From positions 49,493 through 113,492 of the forward strand of contig NZ_WHOL01000077.1 of the NCBI RefSeq assembly GCF_009745975.1: a DNA stretch of 64,000 nt, given 5' to 3'. Every line of letters starts with the position of its first letter. Within the stretch, counting starts at the first letter, position 1. This DNA comes from Actinokineospora pegani. GTDB taxonomy: Bacteria; Actinomycetota; Actinomycetes; Mycobacteriales; Pseudonocardiaceae. Both the position numbers and the translations under genes were made by a program. Of this stretch, positions 35,777 through 45,257 are shown in pieces. The notes beneath the pieces are model-generated. The model was not told the origin of the DNA and did no database searches. It was given only the letters and a program-made list of their open reading frames with translations.

Positions 35777-38269
35777 GTGGGCGCCCAGGTGCCCCTTCCC
35801 CGGCTCGCCGGGCCGGATTCCGTTGTGGAGTCAACGTTGGCCGTCGAAGTCCTCTGTGGTCCAGTGCTGCGCAGGGTCACCCCCGACAGGGTTTCGGTGT
35901 TCTTGGCGCTGCGGTCGAGCAAGCGCGTCACGCTGCGGGTCTACAGCGGGGAGGACGACAGCGCCAGGGGGACCGGGGTGGTGCTGACCGGGAGCGCGGA
36001 CACCGTGGCCCTCGGGGCCGGGCTGCACGTGGTGACCGTGTCCACCGCGCTCGACGAGGTCGAGCTCGTGGCTGGGCGCACCTACCGCTACCAGGTGACC
36101 TTCGGGGCCGCGGGGGCGGCGGGTGACCTCCCCGAGGGCGGGCCGACGCTGTTCAGCCCCGGATACCTGGTGGAGCCCGGCGCCGCCGAGGCCACCGCCT
36201 ACCCGTTGCTGGGCTACGGGGGTGCGGGCAAGCGGCTGCCCTCGTTCGAGGTGGCCCCGGACGACCCCGGGCTGCTGCGGCTGCTGCACGTCGCCGACCG
36301 GCTTCCGCACGGTGGGGGAGACGACGCGCTGGCCTATGCCGATGAGCGGATCGCCTCGGCGGTGGGTGGGGACGGCAGCACCCGGCCGCACCTGCTGGTG
36401 ATGACCGGCGACCAGGTCCACGCGGACCGGGTGTCGCCGACGATGCTCGCGGTGCTGCGTGGCGCGCTGGGCGCCCTGGGGGTGCCCGACGACGCCCTGC
36501 CCGGTGGGGGCGCGCTGCCCGGACCGGGGCAGCGCAAGGCCCTCGCCCAGGCCGCCAAGTTCGCCACCCCCACCGACAGCCACCTGCTGACCTTCGCCGA
36601 GTACGCGGCCATGCACCTGCTGGCCTGGTCGCCCGCCCTGTGGCCCGCGGCGCTGCCCGACTTCACCACCGTGCACCCGGGCGACGCGTGGCTGTCGCTG
36701 CCCGCCGACACCAGGACGGCCGTCGGGCTCGGCGCCCCCTACGCGCTGCCCGCGGGCGTGGAGCCCACGGTGGACAACTTCCTGCGCTGGACCGACGACA
36801 GTGTGGCGCTGGCCGCGTTCCGCACGGCGCTGACCGCGGTGCGCCGGGCGATGGCCAACACCCCGGTGCTCACCACCCCGGGCGACCACGAGGTCTCCGC
36901 GGGGTGGAACGGCCCCGCCCGCACCGCCAAGGCCATGCTCGGCACCCCCGTCGGCCGCCGGGTGGTGGGCAACGGCCTGGCCGCGCACGCGGTGTTCCAG
37001 GCCTGGGGCAACACGCCAGAGCTGTTCGAGGGCACCGCCGCGGGCGCGACCCTGCTCGCCAAGCTCAAGGAGTGGCTGCCCGGCGCCCCCGGTTCCGCCC
37101 CGGCCGCCGACGCCGTCGCCGCCCTGGCCGGGTTGCCCAGCGCGACCCTGGTCCGCCCCACGACCGCGCTCACCTACCACCACGCGGTGATCCGGCCCCG
37201 CTGGCAGGTGCTCCTCGTCGACACCCAGACCCAGCGCGGCTACCCGGGCGGGGCAGCCGCTGCCGACGCCGACCCGCCCGCCCCGGTCGCCGACGCGCCG
37301 CTGGCCGCCGTGCTGGCCGCTCTGCCCGCCCCCGCGGCGAACACGCTCACGGTCATCGCGGGCAGCACCCCGCTGGTGCGCACCCCGCCGCGGGACAAGG
37401 CCGAGGAGGTGGCGGGCACCTGGTCGTGGACGCACGCCCCCAAGGCCGCCCACGCCCTCCTCGGCAAGCTCGCCACCCAGGGCGTCACGGCAGGCACCGA
37501 CGGCGTCCGCAGGCGCAGGCTGGTGCTGCTGGCGGGCGGTCAGGGCCACGGCTACGCCACCCGCGTGCGGTACTCGGCCGACGCCGCCCACGGCGGCGGT
37601 GAGGTCAAGGCCGAGGCGGTCTTCGCCCACCTCGTCGCGGCCCCCGCCCGGCACACCACCACCCTCGGCGAGCGCCTGCACCGGGACGGGTACCGGGCCC
37701 GCACGGTCGCCGCCCCGTGGCGCGAGCACGTCGGCTGGGACACCCCGCGCGACCCCGACCCGCGCAAGCCGGAGCCCCAGTTCACCGTCGGGCAGCTCAA
37801 CGCCGACGCCGCGGGCCACGTCGCCCCCTGGCAGGTGTCGGGGCTGCCGCCCCAGCTCTCCGCGCACGAGGGCGAGCGCAGGCTCGACGCCCGCCCCCGG
37901 TTCCGCTTCCACGTGGACTTCCTGCGCGCCCGCCTGGCGCGCTTCGAGGGCGCGCGGGTGCCGACCGGCCGTGTTCTGGGTCTGACCGGGCGCGGCTGGC
38001 AACGGTGCGAGCCGCAGGACGCGGGCTGGGAACCAGTGATCACCAAGCCCCTGCCGGACGGTCGGGTGGCGGTCGTGGACATCCACCCCGGTATCGCCAT
38101 CGGCTACATCTCGGAGTACCCAGACCAGCAGATCACCGCCGTCTGGCTGACCCGTGCGGGTAAGGACATCGACGGCCACCGGCCCGAATTGGCACTGCCG
38201 TTCAGCGTCACCGACCAGGTGGCGGCGTCCGAACTGCTCGACGACCTGCACCACCTGACCGTGGACTAG
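35777..38269 (+). CDS. PhoD-like metallophosphoesterase
   Basis: This 830-residue protein has an N-terminal fibronectin-like beta domain (about 20-135) and then a calcineurin-like phosphoesterase domain. The metal-binding motifs are MTGDQVHAD (209-217), TTPGDHEV (367-373) and a distal GQGHGYA segment. It is longer than typical PhoD alkaline phosphatases and lacks an obvious Tat or Sec signal, so its location is uncertain. Start GTG 35777 has no clear ribosome-binding site. Translation could begin at a nearby downstream alternative, before LAVEVLCGPVLRR. Confidence 0.75.
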   Translation: MGAQVPLPRLAGPDSVVESTLAVEVLCGPVLRRVTPDRVSVFLALRSSKRVTLRVYSGEDDSARGTGVVLTGSADTVALGAGLHVVTVSTALDEVELVAGRTYRYQVTFGAAGAAGDLPEGGPTLFSPGYLVEPGAAEATAYPLLGYGGAGKRLPSFEVAPDDPGLLRLLHVADRLPHGGGDDALAYADERIASAVGGDGSTRPHLLVMTGDQVHADRVSPTMLAVLRGALGALGVPDDALPGGGALPGPGQRKALAQAAKFATPTDSHLLTFAEYAAMHLLAWSPALWPAALPDFTTVHPGDAWLSLPADTRTAVGLGAPYALPAGVEPTVDNFLRWTDDSVALAAFRTALTAVRRAMANTPVLTTPGDHEVSAGWNGPARTAKAMLGTPVGRRVVGNGLAAHAVFQAWGNTPELFEGTAAGATLLAKLKEWLPGAPGSAPAADAVAALAGLPSATLVRPTTALTYHHAVIRPRWQVLLVDTQTQRGYPGGAAAADADPPAPVADAPLAAVLAALPAPAANTLTVIAGSTPLVRTPPRDKAEEVAGTWSWTHAPKAAHALLGKLATQGVTAGTDGVRRRRLVLLAGGQGHGYATRVRYSADAAHGGGEVKAEAVFAHLVAAPARHTTTLGERLHRDGYRARTVAAPWREHVGWDTPRDPDPRKPEPQFTVGQLNADAAGHVAPWQVSGLPPQLSAHEGERRLDARPRFRFHVDFLRARLARFEGARVPTGRVLGLTGRGWQRCEPQDAGWEPVITKPLPDGRVAVVDIHPGIAIGYISEYPDQQITAVWLTRAGKDIDGHRPELALPFSVTDQVAASELLDDLHHLTVD

Positions 38270-38491
38270 GCCCGCGGGCAGACCGACTACAGGACACACT
38301 CCTACCCGGCCGACGCTGAAGCCGGGGGAGCTGGCCGGCTCGAATGGAGCCCGTCGTCGCACAACCACGCTGATAGTGACGACCTTGCGCGCGCGAGACG
38401 GCCTGGGGGCGCCCGGGTGCGCCTCCGAGCCTGCCCCCTTGCGCGGATCGGCATTTCGTGACCTGCTTCAACGGCCCGTAGCGTCGATTTC

Positions 38492-39943
38492 ATGGAGTGG
38501 AGTTTTCAGACGGCCGAGAAGTTGGCGGCCGCGATGCGTGCTGGTGAAGTGACCTCGGCGGAACTGACCGATGAGGCGATCGCCCGTATCGAGCGGGAAG
38601 ACAAGGTGGTCAACGCGATCTGCGTGCCGGACTTCGGCCGCGCGCGGGCCGCCGCGCGCGGAGCCGACCAGGCGCGCGCTCGCGGCGAGGACCGGCCGCT
38701 GCTCGGTGTCCCGGTGACGGTCAAAGAGTGCTACAACATGGCTGGGCTGCCCACGAGTTGGGGCATGCCGCAACACCGGGACTACGTGCCGACCGAGGAC
38801 GCGGTGCAGGTGTCGCGGCTCAAGGCCGCGGGCGCGGTGGTGCTGGGTAAGACCAATGTGCCCTTGGGGCTACAGGACATCCAGAGCTTCAACGAGATCT
38901 ACGGCACCACCAACAACCCGTGGGATTACGAGCGCACGCCGGGCGGGTCCTCCGGCGGGTCAGCGGCGGCCCTGGCGTCCGGATTCGGCGCGCTGTCCAT
39001 CGGCTCCGACCTCGCCGGTTCGCTGCGCACCCCCGCGCATTTCTGCGGTGTCTACGCGCACAAGCCGACACTCGGGCTGGCGGCGACCCGCGGCATGGTC
39101 GAGCCGCAGGCACCGCCCTTGCCGGTCGAACTCGACCTCGCCGTCGTCGGTCCGATGGCTCGCACCGCCCGCGACCTCGAACTCCTGCTCGACGTCATGG
39201 CCGGGCCGGACCCGCTGACGCTCGGCAAGGCGCACGACTTGACGTTGCCGCCCGCCCGCCACGAGCGGCTCGCCGACTTCCGGGTCCTGGTCCTCGAAGA
39301 ACACCCACTCATCCCGACCGGGTCCGCGGTGCGAGCGGGCGTGAACCGGGTGGCCGGCGCGCTTGCCGACGGCGGCGCCCGCGTCGAACGGCACACTCCG
39401 CTGCTGCCCGACCTGACCGAAGCCGCGACGCTCTACACGCAGTTGCAGTTCTCGGGCTCCGTCGCGCGTTTTCCCGTCGATGCCCACGAGCAGTTGCGGA
39501 CCCGCGCCGCCGGACTGAGCGCGGACGACCAGGGCCTCGACGCGGCGCGGCTGCGCGCCATGGTGTTCAGCCACCGCGACTGGATCGGGGTCGACAACCG
39601 CCGCGAGCTCCACCGCCACCACTGGCGGCGGCTCTTCGCCGAGTTCGACGTCGTGGTCTGCCCGATCACGCCCACCCCCGCGTTCCCGCACGACCACGAC
39701 CCCAACCCGCTGGAACGCCGAATCGACATCGACGGCGCCGACTACCCGTACTTCGACCAGCTCGTCTGGGCCGGTCTGGCCACCATGCCCGGCCTGCCCG
39801 CCACCGCCATACCAGCGGGTCGGTCCCCCGAGGGCCTGCCGGTGGGAGTGCAGCTCATCGGCCCGATGTTCGAAGACCGCACCCCGCTGCGGCTGGCCGA
39901 ACTGCTCGAGCGGGAGATCGGCGGCTTCCAAGCACCGAGGTAG
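38492..39943 (+). CDS. Amidase-signature family hydrolase
   Basis: This 483-residue protein has the Ser-cisSer-Lys triad of the amidase signature family: Lys78 in VTVKE, the cis-Ser in PGGSSGGSAAA (153-154) and the nucleophile Ser177 in SDLAGSLRTPA. It hydrolyses a carboxamide of unknown identity. Genomic context gives no GatCAB partner genes, so a stand-alone catabolic or detoxifying amidase is likely. ATG 38492 gives a full-length family N terminus. Confidence 0.9.
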   Translation: MEWSFQTAEKLAAAMRAGEVTSAELTDEAIARIEREDKVVNAICVPDFGRARAAARGADQARARGEDRPLLGVPVTVKECYNMAGLPTSWGMPQHRDYVPTEDAVQVSRLKAAGAVVLGKTNVPLGLQDIQSFNEIYGTTNNPWDYERTPGGSSGGSAAALASGFGALSIGSDLAGSLRTPAHFCGVYAHKPTLGLAATRGMVEPQAPPLPVELDLAVVGPMARTARDLELLLDVMAGPDPLTLGKAHDLTLPPARHERLADFRVLVLEEHPLIPTGSAVRAGVNRVAGALADGGARVERHTPLLPDLTEAATLYTQLQFSGSVARFPVDAHEQLRTRAAGLSADDQGLDAARLRAMVFSHRDWIGVDNRRELHRHHWRRLFAEFDVVVCPITPTPAFPHDHDPNPLERRIDIDGADYPYFDQLVWAGLATMPGLPATAIPAGRSPEGLPVGVQLIGPMFEDRTPLRLAELLEREIGGFQAPR

Positions 39944-40116
39944 GGCGTATCACCGGATGTCCGCCGAGTCGCCTCGACCGCCGGTGCGGTGTCGGGGTCG
40001 CCATCGCCAGCTTCCTTGGGAGTCGATGGACGTCGTCGCGCGACTATCGTTACACGACCTTGGCACCGTGCTGGGGCTGATCACTCGCCGGAAGTCGACC
40101 CCCATACCATGGGCGG

Positions 40117-41147
40117 ATGCTCGCCGATCAGCTCATCCGCTCAATCAATGCCCTCGACGACGCCGCGTTCCAAGCGGCACTGGACGAGCTCGGTTCGTCG
40201 TTGCCCCGACTGGGACCCGGGGAAGTGGCGAGCAATGCCGTCGTGCTGGCCGCTGAGCTCCATCGGCTGCCCATCGGCATCGGCTCCTACATCGCCCGCC
40301 TGCTCGGCGACATGTGCGACCGCGGTGCGGACCTCGCCGCGGTGGTGCCGGCGCTTGTGGACGGTGTGCTGCGTGTGCTCGGCACCGCGGAGCAGTTCAA
40401 GGTCTTGTGCGCGGATTCGGGAGTCGAGCTTCCGGACCGCGACGACGAAGCGGCCTTTGTGTCGACCGTGGAATCCTTGATCACCGCTGTGGGCGGTCGA
40501 CTTGAGCCATGGGAGTGCGCGCAGCTCGTGGAGTCCTGGTTCGCTGGCGGTGATTGGGTGCAGCCGGTCCTGTTCCTCGCGCAGCGCGAAGATGTTCGAG
40601 GAATACTGCCACGGCGGGCAGAGCTCCTTGCCGCGGTCGAGGCTGTTGCCGAGGACCTGCCAACCGCGCACTGGTTGCGCGGCCTCCTGCTCGTCCTCGA
40701 TGACGAACCCCTCATCGTTCTGCACCGCGCGACCTCGCAGGGCTGGCGCTGCACCATGAGCGGTATCGGTGACAACTTCCAGTTGCACACGTTGCTCGCC
40801 GGGCAGTTCGCCACCGCGGTCGGTGCCCCGCCGCCGACCGCGGCGGAACTCGCCGCCGCGAACACCGGGGAGTTGCAGCCGCAGGCGGGGATCACCGGCA
40901 CCTTCAACCTCGTCGACGCGTTCGGTGCGTGGATCTGGAACGAAGGCCGGCCGGCGGACATCCCGCACTGCGACGGCACCCGCGTGATCGTTCTCGACCC
41001 TCCCCCGTACAGCGATCCTGGAACGCCGGCCGCATCTACCCCCTCATGGCACCCAGCCTGACCATGGACGAGCGCCTGTCCGCGGACGAGGCCGCGCAGT
41101 TGTTGTCCACGGTCAAACCGGCATCGTCCGCCCCGAGTCAGCGCTGA
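40117..41147 (+). pseudogene. Hypothetical protein gene with a C-terminal frameshift
   Basis: From ATG 40117 a mostly helical protein reads for 314 residues and stops at 41061 after a low-quality tail. Just before that tail, after VIVLDPPPYS (about 41008-41013), the next frame continues sensibly as RSWNAGRIYPLMAPSL, TMDERLSADEAAQLLS to 41147. One missing base near 41012 (probably in AGCGATCC) explains this, giving an original product of about 343 residues. No family is recognised. The restored C terminus overlaps the convergent TetR gene by 35 bp. Confidence 0.6.
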
Positions 41148-41850
41148 CCCGCCGCTCGACATCGTCCGGCGACACCCGGTGAACCATCGGGACCTGGCTG
41201 GACAGCCTGTCCAGCAGTTCACCGAGTAGCGCGCGTTCTCCCGCGGTCAGCCCGGACGGGTCCTCGTCCACCAGGGCGCGCAGGGTGAGCGCCGCGCTCG
41301 CTCGACTCGATCCGGTCGCCTGGTCGCCGACCTGCAGCACGCCGGCGAGCGCCGACTCGCGAACGCGGGCAGACAGCCCGAAATCCGGTTCCGGCATGGT
41401 GATCAGGCTCAGCGTCACGCCGACGTTCGCCGCCAGGATCTGCATGGCGGCGTCCTCAGCCGGCACCGTGAGCAGGCCGAGCCGGGCGGCCTCGACACAC
41501 CTGTCCCGTGCCGCCGCGTGCGCGGGCGCCGTGATGGCGCACGGTTTGCCCTGCTCGGCGCGCCCATAGAGCAGCCCGTAGAACGACGGGTGCTCCAGCC
41601 CGAACCGGACGTGCCTGTCCCAGCCCTCCCGCAGGTCCTCCAGCGGTGACCCGGAGCCCGAGGGTGTGACGTACTGCGTGAACCCGTGGTTCAACACCGC
41701 GTCGATCAGGCCCTGCTTGCTGCCGAAGTGGTGGTACAGCGTGGGCGCCTGCACCCCCGCGCGCTCGCAGACGGCTCTCGTGGACACCGTCCCGCCGCTG
41801 TCCATCAACTCCGCCGCCGCGAGCAGCAACCTGTCCTTTGCGTTCCGCAT
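41113..41850 (-). CDS. TetR-family transcriptional regulator
   Basis: This 245-residue protein begins MRNAKDRLLLAAAELMDSGG. Its helix-turn-helix covers VSTRAVCERAGVQAPTLYHHFGSKQGL. A TetR_C-type ligand domain follows, with a longer C-terminal tail than usual. ATG 41848-41850 is preferred to a start 18 bp upstream, because the intergenic palindromes would otherwise be coding. It is divergent from a short-chain dehydrogenase, which it most likely represses. Confidence 0.87.
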   Translation of the reverse strand: MRNAKDRLLLAAAELMDSGGTVSTRAVCERAGVQAPTLYHHFGSKQGLIDAVLNHGFTQYVTPSGSGSPLEDLREGWDRHVRFGLEHPSFYGLLYGRAEQGKPCAITAPAHAAARDRCVEAARLGLLTVPAEDAAMQILAANVGVTLSLITMPEPDFGLSARVRESALAGVLQVGDQATGSSRASAALTLRALVDEDPSGLTAGERALLGELLDRLSSQVPMVHRVSPDDVERRVSADSGRTMPV

Positions 41851-41853
41851 GAC

Positions 41854-41894
41854 GCTATGGTACTCCATATAGCGCTACAGGATGCTCTATAGCG
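41854..41894. promoter_or_regulatory. Probable operator between TetR and SDR genes
   Basis: TATGG-TACT-CCATA (41856-41869) is an inverted repeat, TAGCGCTA (41870-41877) is a perfect palindrome, and TATAGCG recurs 20 bp apart at 41868 and 41888. The cluster of symmetry in a 54-bp divergent gap fits a TetR operator controlling both genes. Confidence 0.5.
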
Positions 41895-41904
41895 GAGGTT
41901 ATCG

Positions 41905-42741
41905 ATGAAGACGTGGTTCATCACGGGCGGCACTCCCGGTGGGTTTGGCATCGCTTACGCAGAGGCGGCGCTCAGGCAGGGCGATCGCGTCGCACTGACC
42001 GTGCGCCGGCCCGCTGAACTGCGGGAATGGGCGGACGGGCACGGCGACAGCGTGCTGATCCTCCCGCTTGACGTCACCGACAGTGAGCACGTGCGCAGCG
42101 CGGTGAAGACGGCCGAGGACCGGTTCGGCGGCATCGACGTGCTGGTCAACAACGCCGGACGCGGCTGGTACGGATCAGTCGAGGGAACGGTCCAGGAGAC
42201 GGTGCGGCGGTCGTTCGACCTCAACTTCTTCGCGGTCGCGGACGTCATCCGCGCCGTGTTGCCGGGTATGCGCGAACGAGGTGGCGGTTGGATCGTCAAC
42301 ATGTCGTCGCTGGCAGGCCTGGTCGGGGTGACGGGTTTCGGCTACTACTCGGCGGCCAAGTTCGCGCTCGAAGGCCTGTCGGAGTCGTTGCGGCAGGAGG
42401 TGGAGCCGTTCGGCGTCAAGGTGCTCGTGGTGGAACCGGGCGCGTTCCGCACCAAGGCCTACGCCGGGTTCGCGACCGAACCCGTCACCGAGACGGTCGA
42501 CGCTTACCACGACCTGATCGCCGGAATCCGCTCGTCCTTCGCGGAGCAGAACGGGACCCAGCCCGGCGACCCGGTGCGCGGAGTGCAGGCGGTCATCGCC
42601 GCGATGAACTCCGCTGAGCCGCCGCGCCGACTCGTGCTCGGCGGCGCCGCTCACGACGCCGCTGTCGCGATGCACGAATCCGCGCTCGCCGAGCTGCGTG
42701 CCCACGAGGGGCTGTCCAGTAGCGCGGACTTCCATCGATAG
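41905..42741 (+). CDS. Classical short-chain dehydrogenase/reductase
   Basis: This 278-residue Rossmann enzyme has the cofactor motif TGGTPGGFG (7-15), NNAG (82-85), catalytic Ser134/135, Tyr148 and Lys152. The spacing and the VVEPGAFRT C-terminal region fit NADP-dependent SDRs acting on carbonyls. The substrate is unknown. It is led by a GCGGAGG site and divergent from its likely TetR repressor. Confidence 0.9.
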   Translation: MKTWFITGGTPGGFGIAYAEAALRQGDRVALTVRRPAELREWADGHGDSVLILPLDVTDSEHVRSAVKTAEDRFGGIDVLVNNAGRGWYGSVEGTVQETVRRSFDLNFFAVADVIRAVLPGMRERGGGWIVNMSSLAGLVGVTGFGYYSAAKFALEGLSESLRQEVEPFGVKVLVVEPGAFRTKAYAGFATEPVTETVDAYHDLIAGIRSSFAEQNGTQPGDPVRGVQAVIAAMNSAEPPRRLVLGGAAHDAAVAMHESALAELRAHEGLSSSADFHR

Positions 42742-43108
42742 TCCGGTTATGGGGTCTGCCGGTCTGCAACGGGAACGCCGGCCGATCCGCCTGTGGCCCA
42801 TGAGCTCTTCGCCGGCTTGCACCTCGGGACGGCAGACGAGAAGGCGCTCGCCGAGCCCGTCGCGGCCGGCTGGCGGTGCAGGCCGAGCGGGAGAAGAACG
42901 CCATCCTGCTACTGGGGTTCCTCGCCGCGTGGACGGCGAGCACTACGTGCCCGCCGTCCACGACGCAGGCGGCACGGCCTGCGTGGCCGGGATCCACACC
43001 AGGACCGCGCACGACTGGTTCTGTGGCAGCGGCTCGCTGCTGGTGAACATCGCTTACCCGGCGACCGCGGCGATCGCCACCCGGGTCGTGAGCCTGAGTT
43101 AAGTGAAG
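42742..43108 (+). pseudogene. Possible frameshifted gene remnant
   Basis: Three plus-strand frames each carry a sensible piece in order. These are HELFAGLHLGTADEKALAEPVAAG (from about 42795), LAVQAEREKNAILLLGFLAA (about 42870), and VDGEHYVPAVHDAGGT running on to ATRVVSLS with a stop at 43102. Joining them needs two frame changes. Base composition is coding-like. I cannot name the family. It may be a decayed gene or non-coding DNA that mimics one. Confidence 0.3.
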
Positions 43109-43136
43109 CGCGGGTTGTCCACCCTTGACAACCGCG
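43109..43136. terminator. Hairpin downstream of the flavin oxidase gene
   Basis: GGTTGTC (43113-43119) pairs with GACAACC (43127-43133), extended by CGCG/GCG outside with one bulge, around a 7-nt loop. It lies 9 bp beyond the stop of the minus-strand oxidase gene and probably terminates it. Confidence 0.55.
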
Positions 43137-43144
43137 ACCCGGCA

Positions 43145-44848
43145 CTAGGAGGGGAGCGTCACCGACTGCGCGTGCCGGAAGATGTTCTTCGGGTCCCACC
43201 TGGCCTTGACCTGTTGCAAGCGCGCGTAATTGCCCTTGTAGTACAGGCCGTGCCAGGGGACCTGGGAGGAGTTGTAGGCCGGGTTCGACAGGTCTGTGTC
43301 GGGGTAGTTCACGTAGCAGCCGTCCGTGCGGTCGTTGGGGACCGGGACGCCGCCGGTGCTGGCGTAGAGTTCGGCGTAGAAGGCGCGGACCCAGGCCAGG
43401 TTCTCGGCGTCTTCGCCGGGGGTGGACCAGAAACTCTGGCAGAGGGCCTGGTACGCCGAGTTCCGGTGTGGTGCGGCGGTCGCGGTGGGGTCGACGGCGT
43501 TGATGTTGCCGCCGTAGGGGAGCAGCAGGAGCATCGCGTTCGGGTTGTCGATGGTGGTGCTGGTGAGGTGCTTGTAGATGACCGCCAGATCGGCGTCGTT
43601 GAAGGCCTTGCGGTGGTAGGCGGACTTGTGGTCCGCGCGCAGGGTCGGGTTCGTCAGCATGGGGGAGTTGGTGGCCAGCAGTCGAACCGAGTGGAACCAA
43701 GGCAGGCGCTGGGCCGTGACCAGTTGCGGCATGGGGCCGTACTCACCCGCGCTCCCGCTCATCGGCTGGACCTGGGCCGACACACCGTCGCGCAGCTCGG
43801 TGACGAAGGTGGCCAGCAGTCGCTCCGCGTTCGCCACGTCGCCGTCGACCTGTGCGAACATGCCGACACTGCCGTTGGACCTGTGGTTCAGCGCGAGGGA
43901 GGCGGATAAAGCCACACCCGGCGAACCCGGCGCGCTGTTGCGCTCCTGCCACCCGGTGAAGTTCTTCACCAGTCTGGCGAACCTCGCCTGGGTCAGGTCC
44001 GCCCAGGCGAACGACACGCCGTTGAGCAGGACCGTCGATGGCGGCTTGGGCAGTGCGGTGGTCGGGTCCGTGCCGGTCGCGTTGGGCGAGCGCAGCCAGT
44101 AGCGGGTGATCACGCCGAAGTTCCCGCCGCCACCGCCGGTGTGCGCCCACCACAGGTCGTGGTTGGGGTCGTTGGGGTCGCGGGTCGCGACCACGGCGCG
44201 CGCCCTGCCCGCCTGGTCGACCACCACGACCTCGACGGCGTGCAGGTGGTCGACGGTGAGCCCGTGGCGCCGCGACAGCGGACCGTCGCCACCGCCGCAG
44301 ATGTGTCCGCCCGCGCCAACGGAGTAGCACCGTCCACCCGGGAGGGTGACGCCCCAGCCCTTGTAGAGGGTGGCGTACAGGTTCAGCAGGCGGGCGCCGG
44401 GCTCGACGGCGAACGCCTTCATGTTCGGGTCGTACCAGACGGAGTCCATCTCGGACATGTCGATGACCACGCGCACGTCGGCGTTGCTGACGAAGTCCTC
44501 GTAGCAGTGCCCGCCGCTGCGCACGGCGACCCGCTTGCCCGTCTTGACCGCGGCCTGCACGGCGTCGACGACCTGCTGGGTCGACCCGACCATCTGGAAG
44601 CAGTCGGGGGAGCCCACCCAGCGCTGGTTGTTGCCGGTGATCAACTCGCCGTAGCGGGGATCGTCCGGTTCGACGGTGAACGGGCCGAAAACCTCGGCCG
44701 CGGTCAGCGGTGCAGTGGAGGTGGTCGCTTTCACGGAACCCGAGCCTAGCAACGGGAGCGCGGTCGCGCCAACGACCAAACCCGTTGTCGTGCCGAGGAA
44801 CGACCGCCTGCCCCGTGCCGACGCGGTCTTGTCGCTTCTTTTGTCCAT
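43145..44848 (-). CDS. Tat-exported berberine-bridge-type FAD oxidase with two covalent flavin attachment sites
   Basis: This 567-residue protein starts at ATG 44846-44848 behind GGGGGAAAG. It has a twin-arginine signal (ARGRRSFLGTT, then a hydrophobic stretch to about 35). The FAD_binding_4 domain has His114 in SGGHCYED and Cys184 in GHICGGGDG, the pair used for bicovalent FAD in enzymes such as AknOx and GilR. A BBE C-terminal segment contains YVNYPDTDL and YKGNYARLQQVKARWDPKNIF. It oxidises alcohols or sugars outside the membrane. It faces the cyclitol cluster across 409 bp and could be a late tailoring enzyme, but this is not proven. Confidence 0.9.
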   Translation of the reverse strand: MDKRSDKTASARGRRSFLGTTTGLVVGATALPLLGSGSVKATTSTAPLTAAEVFGPFTVEPDDPRYGELITGNNQRWVGSPDCFQMVGSTQQVVDAVQAAVKTGKRVAVRSGGHCYEDFVSNADVRVVIDMSEMDSVWYDPNMKAFAVEPGARLLNLYATLYKGWGVTLPGGRCYSVGAGGHICGGGDGPLSRRHGLTVDHLHAVEVVVVDQAGRARAVVATRDPNDPNHDLWWAHTGGGGGNFGVITRYWLRSPNATGTDPTTALPKPPSTVLLNGVSFAWADLTQARFARLVKNFTGWQERNSAPGSPGVALSASLALNHRSNGSVGMFAQVDGDVANAERLLATFVTELRDGVSAQVQPMSGSAGEYGPMPQLVTAQRLPWFHSVRLLATNSPMLTNPTLRADHKSAYHRKAFNDADLAVIYKHLTSTTIDNPNAMLLLLPYGGNINAVDPTATAAPHRNSAYQALCQSFWSTPGEDAENLAWVRAFYAELYASTGGVPVPNDRTDGCYVNYPDTDLSNPAYNSSQVPWHGLYYKGNYARLQQVKARWDPKNIFRHAQSVTLPS

Positions 44849-45257
44849 TGTGCTTTCCCCCATTGGAAGTCATGCCGAAAGCAGCGCCCGGATCAGGGCG
44901 GAACAAGATGTCGATTTCGTTGCGTGGACAAGCGACCGGGAGTGCGCTGCCCCCGCAGCGTCCCGCGCTCGTCACTGGCACCGGCGGGCCCCCGAACCGG
45001 CGCCGATGTGGTCGCGACACTAGCAGAGCGGCTACCCCCGTTCGAGTGACTTCGGGTGGTTGGGATCGCGTCGAGCGCACCCCAAACCGAGCATCACTTG
45101 GGCTATGATGGGGGTGTCAATGGGGTGGCTTCGAGGTGATCTCTCCGCGCAGGGCCGCAGGCGTGCCGGACGTTGTCGTTCGGCCCGCCGGTGTGCGCCA
45201 CGGAGAAGTCGTCGCAAGAGAGGCAATCGACGATGTCCGGCACTTCTAGGGGGATAT
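44849..45257. other. Divergent intergenic region between the flavin oxidase and the LmbU regulator (409 bp)
   Basis: No gene is supported. The region must contain promoters for both directions. A TATGAT hexamer at 45104-45109 is a possible -10 for the regulator, but its -35 is poor. A site CCCGCCGGTG (45184-45193) resembles elements in two other promoter regions of the cluster. A strong AGGGGGAT ribosome-binding site ends the region. Confidence 0.45.
45184..45193. promoter_or_regulatory. LmbU-like site 1 (imperfect)
   Basis: CCCGCCGGTG differs by one base from the CCCGCCGGCG found in two other intergenic regions of this cluster. It lies 65 bp upstream of the regulator's own start, compatible with autoregulation. 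Confidence 0.3.

Noticed and set aside
45060-45257. N-terminal extension of the LmbU-family protein from 45060
   Set aside because: The extension is Arg-rich and unlike LmbU proteins, and GTG 45258 has a strong ribosome-binding site and gives the family length.
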